From assembly GCA_023393895.1 (NCBI GenBank), contig JAEXBT010000088.1, positions 1-7,784 on the forward strand: DNA of 7,784 bases. The letters are read 5' to 3'. Position 1 is the stretch's first letter; every line of letters starts with the position of its first letter. Under the pieces are notes generated by a model, which searched no databases, was not told the origin of the DNA, and was given only the letters and a program-made list of their open reading frames with translations. The position numbers were made by a program, and so were the translations under genes. The DNA comes from Pseudomonadota bacterium. GTDB taxonomy: Bacteria > Pseudomonadota > Gammaproteobacteria > Xanthomonadales > Xanthomonadaceae. This document shows positions 1 to 6,137 of this stretch, piece after piece.

Positions 1-196
1 CGTCGAAGCCGAACGCGTCGAAGCCGAACGCGTCGAAGCCGAACGCGTCGAAGCCGAACGAATCGAAGCTGAACGTATCGAAGCCGAACGCGTTGAAGCC
101 GAACGCGTCGAGGCCGAACGCGTCGAAGCCGAACGCGTCGAAGCCGAACGCGTCGAAGCCGAACGCGTCGAAGCCGAACGCGTCGAAGCCGAACGC
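1..196 (+). repeat. 15-bp in-frame tandem repeat (VEAER)n, at least 13 units
   Basis: Thirteen consecutive 15-base units of consensus GTCGAAGCCGAACGC begin at base 2, and the array continues past the left edge. Units 1-3 (2-46) and 9-13 (122-196) are identical at the DNA level. Units 4-8 carry scattered changes: CGA at the end of unit 4, ATC/GCT/CGT in unit 5, ATC in unit 6, GTT in unit 7 and GAG in unit 8. The only amino acid effect is Val to Ile. Because the period is a multiple of three, gain or loss of units keeps the chpA frame. The array encodes an acidic, helix-favouring pentapeptide repeat. Confidence 0.97.
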
Positions 197-3187
197 GAGG
201 CCGAACGACTGGAAGCCGAGTACATCGAACTGCAGCGCCTCGAAGCGGAGAGCCTTGAAGCCGAGCATGTCGCGGCTGCCGTCGCCGCGGTGGAAGACGA
301 TGACCTGGCCCGACAGGAGGCGCTCGAGGCTGCCTTCCTCGCCGAGCAGCGCGCGCAGGAAGAACGCGAGGCGCTGGCGGAACAGGAAGCCAGCGAGCGG
401 GAGCGGCGTTCTGCCGCGCTCATGGAAGCCATGGAGGCAGAGCGCGCCCAGAGCGAACTCCGCGCCCAGACCCGGATCCGCGAGATCGAGGCCCGTCTGG
501 GCGGCCACGAGATCGATTCGGCCACCGCCATCGGCCTGATCGTGGACGAATTGCGGCGCGAGGCCCGCGATGCGCAGTTGCGCGCCAACGAATTCGAGAC
601 GCTGGTGCACGCCGAGGAAGCGCGTCTCGCCGCCAGCCGCAGCGAGGACGCGCATGAACACGCGCTGCAGCTGGCCGCCGTGCAGATCGACGCCGCCCAC
701 CTGACCGCCCGCCGCCTGCAGGAGCAGGCTGATGTCGCCGCATTGCGCCAGAAGGAATTCCTCGACTTCGTGCAGATGGAGGCGGAGCGCCTCGCCTCCA
801 CGAAGCGTCAGGAAGAAGCGCCAGCCAAGGAGGTCCAGGACGACGAGATCGGACCGGCGCGGGCGCTGGACATGGCCGGGCTCGACGAGGACCTGCTCGA
901 CATCTTCATTGAGGAAGGCAACGACCTGCTCGATCACAGCGACGGCCTCGCGGCGCGCCTGCGCGACAACCGCGCCGACCGTGATGCGCTGGTGGCGCTC
1001 CAGCGTGACCTGCACACGCTCAAGGGCGGTGCACGCATGGCCGGCATCATGACCATGGGCGATCTCGGCCACGCGCTCGAGAGCCTGCTGGAATCGGTTG
1101 CCGAGGGACGCGTGGACCTGGCCGACGACGACCTGCCACTGCTCGAGGGCGCGCTCGATCGCCTGCATGCGATGCTGGGCCGCGTCGGTCAGCGACGCGC
1201 CATCCACCCGGCGGATGCCATGGTGGCCGCGCTCATGCAGCGCGCCCGAGGCGAGCAGGTTCAAGCCGCAGGCGATGCGGCACAGGAGCCGCCGAGCCAG
1301 GCAGTCGAACTCGGTGATCTTTCCGCGCCGATCGTGGAGGCCGGGGATGCGTCCGAGCCCGGCATGCGCGGCACCCAGGAGATGGTGCGCATCCGTGCGG
1401 ACCTGCTCGACCGGCTGGTCAATTACGCCGGCGAGGTGGCGATCTATCGCTCGCGCCTGGAACAGCAGCTTGGTGCGTTCCGCGGCGCGATGGCCGAAAT
1501 GGAGCAGACCAATGCCCGCCTGCGCGACCAGTTGCGCCGCCTCGACATCGAGACCGAGGCGCAGATCGTGGCGCGCTATCAGCGCGAGCAGGATGTCGGC
1601 GACCCGGCGTTCGATCCGCTGGAGCTCGACCGCTTCTCGACGCAGCAGCAGCTCACCCGCGCGCTCAACGAATCCGCCAACGACCTCAGCAGCCTGCAGG
1701 TGTCGCTGGAGGACCTGACCCGCCAGTACGAGACGCTGTTGCTGCAGCAGTCGCGCGTCAGCACCGAACTGCAGGAAGGCCTGATGCGCACGCGCATGGT
1801 GCCGGTGGAAACCGTGTTGCCGCGCCTGCGTCGCGTGGTCCGCCAAGCGGCTTCGGACGCCAAGAAGTCCGCGCATTTCGTGCTGGAGGGTGCGCACGGC
1901 GAACTCGACCGCAACGTGCTGGACCGCATGCTTGGTCCGCTCGAGCACCTGCTGCGCAACTCCGTCGCGCATGGCATCGAGGCGCCGGATGTCCGCGCCC
2001 ACGCCGGCAAGAACAACACCGGCGAAGTGCGCCTGAGCGTGCGCCAGGAAGGCTCGGAAGTGGTGCTGGAGGTCTCCGATGACGGCGGCGGGCTTGATCG
2101 CGAGGCGATCCGCGCACGTGCCGAGCAGCGCGGCCTGATCCAGCCGGATGCGGTGCTGAGCGACGCCCTGATCGATAGACTCATCCTCGAGCCCGGCTTC
2201 AGCACCACCAGCGAGGTCAGCCAGTTGGCCGGCCGCGGCGTGGGCATGGACGTGGTGCACAGCGAAGTGCGCCAGATCGGTGGCAGCCTGGAAATCGCCT
2301 CGACCACGGGCGAAGGCAGCCGCTTCACCCTGCACTTGCCTCAAACGCTGGCGGTGACGCAGGCGGTGTTCGTGCGCATCGGCGACAACGTGTTCGCGGT
2401 ACCGGTGGCGTCCGTCCGCGGCGTCTCGCGTGCCGATCGCGAGACCTATCAGGCGGCCGGGCAAACGCACCGCTACGGTGGCGAAGACTACGTGCTGCAT
2501 GACCTGGGTGTCCTGCTTGGCCAGGCGCCGGTGAAGGCGGAAGGCCAGCTGCAGGTGCCGCTTCTGCTGGTGCGTGCCGGTGACCTGCGCGTCGCCGTGG
2601 GCGTGGACCAGATCCTCGGCAACCGCGAAATCGTGGTGAAGCCGACCGGTCCGCAGCTGGCCTCGATCCCGGGCCTCTTCGGCGCCACGGTCATGGGTGA
2701 CGGTCAGGTCCGCATCATCCTGGACATCGCGCCACTGGCGCGTCGTTACGCGGCACAGCCGCAGGTGGAGGAGCCGCAGCAGCCACGCGCCGGGGCGGCG
2801 GGCAGCGTGCCGCTGGTCATGGTGGTGGACGACTCGATCACCATGCGCAAGGTCACCGGCCGCGTGCTGGGTCGACAGGGCTTCGAGGTCGTCACCGCGA
2901 AGGACGGCATCGACGCGCTGGAGCAGATGGAAGAGCGCGTGCCCGATCTGATGCTGCTCGACATCGAGATGCCGCGCATGGACGGCTACGAGCTGGCTGC
3001 GGAGATGAAGCGCAGCCCACGGATGCGCCAGGTACCGATCGTGATGATCACCTCGCGTACCGGTGACAAGCACCGCCAGCGCGCGTTCGATCTCGGCGTG
3101 AACCGCTACCTCGGCAAGCCCTATCAGGAGGCCGAACTGCTGCGCAACGTCAACGAGCTGCTTGGAAAGCGCCGTGAGCACGCCTGA
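2..3187 (+). CDS. chpA: ChpA/PilL-type hybrid chemotaxis histidine kinase, 5'-partial
   Basis: This is the C-terminal 1061 residues of a CheA-like kinase. In the Pil-Chp system such kinases take signals from a pilus MCP through CheW adaptors and phosphorylate PilG/PilH-type response regulators that control type IV pili. The frame is open from the left edge, so the GTG at 290 is not the start. Counting residues from base 2: VEAER repeats 1-65, Glu/Ala-rich helical arm to about 272, and an Hpt domain at about 293-395 whose motif HTLKGGARMAGI puts the phosphohistidine at H338 (bases 1013-1015). The CheA dimerization helices (about 461-605) contain an extended insert. The HATPase has an N box (HLLRNSVAHGIE, N653), DDGGG (693-697) and GRGVGMD (744-750). 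A CheW-like domain spans about 785-915. The receiver (about 936-1056) has the acidic pair D943/D944, phosphoacceptor D987, T1017 and K1039. All catalytic signatures look intact. No CheY-binding P2 domain is seen. ChpA of Pseudomonas carries several further phosphotransfer domains N-terminally; whether this protein does cannot be seen here. The family call is firm and the symbol rests on operon context. Confidence 0.93.
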   Translation, partial: VEAERVEAERVEAERVEAERIEAERIEAERVEAERVEAERVEAERVEAERVEAERVEAERVEAEREAERLEAEYIELQRLEAESLEAEHVAAAVAAVEDDDLARQEALEAAFLAEQRAQEEREALAEQEASERERRSAALMEAMEAERAQSELRAQTRIREIEARLGGHEIDSATAIGLIVDELRREARDAQLRANEFETLVHAEEARLAASRSEDAHEHALQLAAVQIDAAHLTARRLQEQADVAALRQKEFLDFVQMEAERLASTKRQEEAPAKEVQDDEIGPARALDMAGLDEDLLDIFIEEGNDLLDHSDGLAARLRDNRADRDALVALQRDLHTLKGGARMAGIMTMGDLGHALESLLESVAEGRVDLADDDLPLLEGALDRLHAMLGRVGQRRAIHPADAMVAALMQRARGEQVQAAGDAAQEPPSQAVELGDLSAPIVEAGDASEPGMRGTQEMVRIRADLLDRLVNYAGEVAIYRSRLEQQLGAFRGAMAEMEQTNARLRDQLRRLDIETEAQIVARYQREQDVGDPAFDPLELDRFSTQQQLTRALNESANDLSSLQVSLEDLTRQYETLLLQQSRVSTELQEGLMRTRMVPVETVLPRLRRVVRQAASDAKKSAHFVLEGAHGELDRNVLDRMLGPLEHLLRNSVAHGIEAPDVRAHAGKNNTGEVRLSVRQEGSEVVLEVSDDGGGLDREAIRARAEQRGLIQPDAVLSDALIDRLILEPGFSTTSEVSQLAGRGVGMDVVHSEVRQIGGSLEIASTTGEGSRFTLHLPQTLAVTQAVFVRIGDNVFAVPVASVRGVSRADRETYQAAGQTHRYGGEDYVLHDLGVLLGQAPVKAEGQLQVPLLLVRAGDLRVAVGVDQILGNREIVVKPTGPQLASIPGLFGATVMGDGQVRIILDIAPLARRYAAQPQVEEPQQPRAGAAGSVPLVMVVDDSITMRKVTGRVLGRQGFEVVTAKDGIDALEQMEERVPDLMLLDIEMPRMDGYELAAEMKRSPRMRQVPIVMITSRTGDKHRQRAFDLGVNRYLGKPYQEAELLRNVNELLGKRREHA
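197..268 (+). repeat. Degenerate continuation of the pentapeptide repeat
   Basis: After the uniform array, one unit lacks its first codon (EAER, 197-208). Four diverged pentads follow: LEAEY, IELQR, LEAES and LEAEH (209-268). They keep the pattern aliphatic-Glu-x-acidic/polar-x but have lost DNA-level identity. This is the usual picture of an old repeat edge beside a recently homogenised centre. The pattern ends at VAAAV from base 269. Confidence 0.8.
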
Positions 3188-4931
3188 CGCACGCACCGTA
3201 CTGCTCGCGCGGCCGGGCCCGGCGTCCGACCGGTTGCGGCAGGCCCTGCTGGACGCCGGGGTGGATCTGGTCCTGGAGCTCGATCCAACCGTGGCGGACG
3301 TCGATGCGGTCACCGCGGCGAACGCACGCAACCTGGTCATCGCGGTCGATGCAGACGTGGAGGATGCGCTGGACCGGTTCGACCCGCTGCTGGCTGACCC
3401 GCATTACCGCGTCCTGTTCGAGGAAGTGGCGCTGGTCACCGCGCGCGATGGCTGGGATGCTGCGCGCTGGTCGCGGCACCTCGGCGCCAAGCTCCTCGGC
3501 CACGGCGACGTGCTGCCGGAGGGCCACGAGCCCGATGAGGCGCCCGCTGCGTTCGATCAGGCGGGGGCCGTCGACGATGACGCCATTGCGTTCGGCGTGA
3601 CCGACACGCTGCCGCCCGCACTCGAGATCGAGCTATCGCCCCCCGTGACCGAGCTATCCACGTCGCCGTGGGCGGAGCCGTTCGATGTCGTTGAGACGCC
3701 GGCAGCACACTCTGCAGCTGACTTCGCAACTGGTGGCGAATCCGATGCGGCGGGCGAGGCAGGCATGGAACCCGGCCCTGATACCGCCATGCCGTGGGAG
3801 CCGGTCGAGGGCGAGCCGGTAACGCCCGATGCGTCGGAGTCGACGTTCGCCTGGGAAGCGCCGAAGGCCGAGCCGCCCGTCGATGGAGGCACGGCAGCCG
3901 GTGAAGCGGCGTGGATGCGCTTCCAGGATTTCGAGGCGGTCGACGAATTGCCGGCCGCCAATGCCCCGCAGGCGGCCGAGACCGACTATCGCGCCGCCCT
4001 TTCGCCGTTGGAGCCGGCCGCGGTTCCGCTGGACGAGGCCTACCAGCGGATCGAACAGGAGTTCCGCGAGTTCGAAGGCGACCAGCCGGCTGACCGCTGG
4101 CAGGACTTCGAGCGGCCGGTGCCGGTCCAAGCGTCGCCACCGGCCGATCCGCCTGCACAGACGGAAACAGCTTCGGAAACCCTTCCCAGTGCGTCGGAGT
4201 GGACGCTGAGCGACGAGCCGCTTTCGACCGCGGCGCCAGCGCCGACGGCAGGCAATGCCCTGGATCGCTTCGAATCACGCATCGCGTCCTTGTCGCTGGT
4301 GGAGGACGAGGCGGTCGATGCGGGCAGCGAGGCACCCTCCGATGTCCCTGAGGCGGCGGAACCCGTGCACGAGCAGCCGTCCAGCGTCGAAGGCGCGGTG
4401 GTCCTGCTGGGCGGACTCGGCGGACCGGATCCGCTGCGACAGTTGCTGCAACACTTGCCCGAGGAAATGAGCGTCCCGGTGCTGGTCCAGCAGTGGCTTG
4501 ATGGCGGGCACTACGATCGACTGGTGCGCCAGATGGATCGTGCCACTGCACTGGCCGTCTCCCTTGCCACGCCCGGTGAAGCCTTGTCACCTTCGCGCGT
4601 CTACATCGTGCCGGTGGGGGTCGGCCTTGAGCGCGAAGGCGCCACCGGATTGCGTTTCAGCGAAGTGCAGACCCGCGGATTCGCCGATCTCTTCCCGGCG
4701 CTGCCAGCCGCTGCCAGTGGCGCGGTGCTGCTTTCGGGTACCAGCGAGGATTTCGTCGAGCCGCTGCTGCGTTTCCAGCAGGCCGGTGGGCGCGTCTTCG
4801 CCCAGGCCGCGGAAGGCTGCTACGACCATACGGTGCCCGCGCTGATGATCAGCCGCGGCGCCGAGCCGCATGTCCCGGCCGGACTGGCCACCCAACTCGC
4901 TGCCCGCTGGCAGCAGCAGGCCACTGCATGA
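3174..4931 (+). CDS. chpB: CheB-like protein with degenerate methylesterase domain (ChpB position)
   Basis: The product is 585 residues and resembles CheB in layout. CheB removes methyl groups from chemoreceptor glutamates. Residues about 6-115 look like a diverged receiver in which the usual acidic pair after beta-1 is replaced (VLLARPG). Residues about 120-400 form a low-complexity linker rich in Asp, Glu, Ala and Pro, with spaced Trp motifs. Residues about 407-580 match the CheB effector fold. Against enteric CheB, GASTGG reads LGGLGG, so the catalytic Ser becomes G414. TQHM reads VQQW, so the catalytic His becomes Q440. LTGMGND reads LSGTSED, so the Asp is kept as D526. The segment SPSRVYIVPVG matches CheB PGHAYIAPGD. 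Methylesterase activity is therefore unlikely and a scaffold or sensory role is inferred. GTG 3174 was chosen because GGAAAG (3164-3169) sits 4 bases upstream. TTG 3162 would add four residues. The gene overlaps chpA by 14 bases. The symbol is positional, by analogy with Pseudomonas chpABC. Confidence 0.8.
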   Translation: MSTPDARTVLLARPGPASDRLRQALLDAGVDLVLELDPTVADVDAVTAANARNLVIAVDADVEDALDRFDPLLADPHYRVLFEEVALVTARDGWDAARWSRHLGAKLLGHGDVLPEGHEPDEAPAAFDQAGAVDDDAIAFGVTDTLPPALEIELSPPVTELSTSPWAEPFDVVETPAAHSAADFATGGESDAAGEAGMEPGPDTAMPWEPVEGEPVTPDASESTFAWEAPKAEPPVDGGTAAGEAAWMRFQDFEAVDELPAANAPQAAETDYRAALSPLEPAAVPLDEAYQRIEQEFREFEGDQPADRWQDFERPVPVQASPPADPPAQTETASETLPSASEWTLSDEPLSTAAPAPTAGNALDRFESRIASLSLVEDEAVDAGSEAPSDVPEAAEPVHEQPSSVEGAVVLLGGLGGPDPLRQLLQHLPEEMSVPVLVQQWLDGGHYDRLVRQMDRATALAVSLATPGEALSPSRVYIVPVGVGLEREGATGLRFSEVQTRGFADLFPALPAAASGAVLLSGTSEDFVEPLLRFQQAGGRVFAQAAEGCYDHTVPALMISRGAEPHVPAGLATQLAARWQQQATA

Positions 4932-5392
4932 GCGAATCCAATCCCGACCTGCGTGGCGTCATGATCCAGGTGACTGGTGGGCGCCTGCTCCTTCCCAATG
5001 CCTGCATCGCCGAAATCCTTTCGGTGGCCGATCCGGAGCCGATCGAAGGCGCTCCCGCCTGGGTGCTGGGACGCATCCGCTGGCGTGGCTGGCAAGTACC
5101 GCTGGTCGCGTATTCCACGCTGGCCGGACTGGGGCAGCATGATCCCGCGCTGCGCGGCCAGCGCGTGCTGGTGCTGAAGGCGCTGGCTGGCAACCCGCGC
5201 ATGCCCTATTTCGCGGTGCTGACCCAGGGCTTCCCGCGGCTGGTGACGGTGTCGGCGTCGTCGCTGGACGAGCGCGCTGGCGTCGAGCTGGGCGATGCGG
5301 TCGCCGCAGCCGTGCGCTATCAGGACGAGGATGCCCTGATCCCGGACCTCGACCAGCTCGAGCGCCGGCTGCACACCGCGCTGGCGGCGTGA
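4928..5392 (+). CDS. chpC: CheW-like chemotaxis adaptor (ChpC position)
   Basis: A 154-residue single-domain protein of the CheW family. Adaptors of this type link a chemoreceptor to the kinase's own CheW-like domain and are cytoplasmic. The N-terminal part (about 10-65) shows the beta-strand pattern of CheW: QVTGGRLLLPNACIAEIL, then the turn LGRIRWRGWQVPLVAY, which matches the conserved G-x-x-x-W-R/x-G-x-x-x-P-L/V block of the family. The middle (about 77-110) holds further strands (QRVLVLKAL, PYFAVLTQGF), and the C-terminus is an acidic helix. The length is close to other small CheW proteins. The start is ATGA, overlapping the stop of the CheB-like gene by four bases, with a weak AGCAGG (4915-4920) seven bases upstream, so translation is probably coupled. 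It is the last gene of the operon. CheW family membership is well supported; the ChpC name is from position and size. Confidence 0.85.
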   Translation: MSESNPDLRGVMIQVTGGRLLLPNACIAEILSVADPEPIEGAPAWVLGRIRWRGWQVPLVAYSTLAGLGQHDPALRGQRVLVLKALAGNPRMPYFAVLTQGFPRLVTVSASSLDERAGVELGDAVAAAVRYQDEDALIPDLDQLERRLHTALAA

Positions 5393-5406
5393 GTCGCCGC
5401 TAGCGC
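5378..5406. terminator. Convergent hairpin spanning both stop codons, candidate bidirectional terminator
   Basis: Bases 5378-5389 (GCGCTGGCGGCG) pair with 5395-5406 (CGCCGCTAGCGC), giving a 12-bp stem with one G-T wobble (5383/5401) and a 5-base loop TGAGT. The chpC stop codon (5390-5392) is in the loop and the rsmE stop codon (5400-5402) is in the 3' arm. There is no T-run on either side, so it is not a textbook intrinsic terminator. In high-GC genomes, T-less hairpins at convergent gene ends are common and may also protect mRNA 3' ends. Confidence 0.5.
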
Positions 5407-6137
5407 AGGTCGCCCAAGCGCATCTGCAGCGCCGCGATCGCGGCCAACCCTGCGGTTTCGGTGCGCAGGATGCGCGGCCCGAGCCTGAGGCCCGAGAAAC
5501 CCGCGTCGTTCAGGACTTGCAGGTCGCGCGCTGACCAACCGCCTTCCGGGCCCACGGCGAGTGTGAGCGCAGCATCCGCAGGTGCTTCCAGCGCGTCGAT
5601 GCCGGCCTCGGCCAGCGGCGATAGCAGGAAGCGCGATGGCGGCAACTGCGCCGCAGCGACCGCCTGTTGCAGGGGCGCAGGCGCCGAGACCGAGGGCAGG
5701 CACGCGCGGCCGCATTGTTCGCAGGCGGAGGCGACCACGCCACGCCAGTGCGCCAGCCGTTTCTCCGCGCGCGCGCCGTCGAGCTTCACCTCGCTGCGCT
5801 CGCTGTGCACCGGGACGATGGCGGACACGCCGAGTTCGGTGGCCTTCTGCAGGATCAGGTCCATCTTCTCGCCGCGCGTGATGCCCTGCAGCAGGGTGAT
5901 GTGCAGTGGCGATTCGTTGTCCACTGCCACCGCGGCAGTCACCTCCGCCTGCACGCCGCGCTTGCCGATCGCACGGATGCGCGCGGTGTAGTCGTGGCCG
6001 TCGCCGTTGAACAGCACGCATTCGTCGCCCTCGCGCAGCCGCAGCACACGCACCAGATGGCCGCCGGCGTGCTCCGGCAACTCCACCAGCAGGCCGGTAC
6101 CGAGCGGTGCATCGATATAGGCACGGTTCACGCGCAT
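5400..6137 (-). CDS. rsmE: 16S rRNA (uracil(1498)-N3)-methyltransferase RsmE
   Basis: The 245-residue product methylates N3 of U1498 in 16S rRNA using S-adenosylmethionine, acting on the 30S subunit. Length and sequence match E. coli RsmE (about 243 residues). The N-terminal PUA-like domain contains HLVRVLRLREGDECVLFNGDG-type sequence (about 27-47). The SPOUT domain follows with RGEKMDLILQKATELGV (88-104), VPVHSERSEVKLDG (108-121), CEQCGR (139-144), VGPEGG (195-200) and the knot motif LGPRILRTETA (219-229). The last two form the SAM-binding trefoil knot in this family. The ATG at 6137 lies inside the 3' end of bioA (10-base overlap) and has a perfect AGGAGG seven bases upstream, so the start is well fixed. 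It is co-transcribed with bioA and converges on the chemosensory operon. Confidence 0.97.
   Translation of the reverse strand: MRVNRAYIDAPLGTGLLVELPEHAGGHLVRVLRLREGDECVLFNGDGHDYTARIRAIGKRGVQAEVTAAVAVDNESPLHITLLQGITRGEKMDLILQKATELGVSAIVPVHSERSEVKLDGARAEKRLAHWRGVVASACEQCGRACLPSVSAPAPLQQAVAAAQLPPSRFLLSPLAEAGIDALEAPADAALTLAVGPEGGWSARDLQVLNDAGFSGLRLGPRILRTETAGLAAIAALQMRLGDLR

Noticed and set aside
1..196. CRISPR array
   Set aside because: Units are directly abutting 15-mers without spacers and are read as codons of chpA.
290..292. GTG at 290 as the start of the kinase gene
   Set aside because: The same frame is open to the left edge through the repeat array with no stop, and this kinase family has long N-terminal regions.
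93..539. 148-residue plus-strand ORF with KPNAS repeats
   Set aside because: It is the 15-bp repeat read in another frame. The chpA frame is open on both sides of it and carries recognisable domains; this one does not.
1579..2328. 249-residue minus-strand ORF opposite the kinase core
   Set aside because: Ser/Arg-rich shadow frame. The plus strand here encodes the dimerization and HATPase domains.
3436..4590. 384-residue minus-strand ORF opposite the CheB-like gene
   Set aside because: Arg/Pro-rich low-complexity translation arising from the complement of the acidic linker, with no ribosome site or domain.
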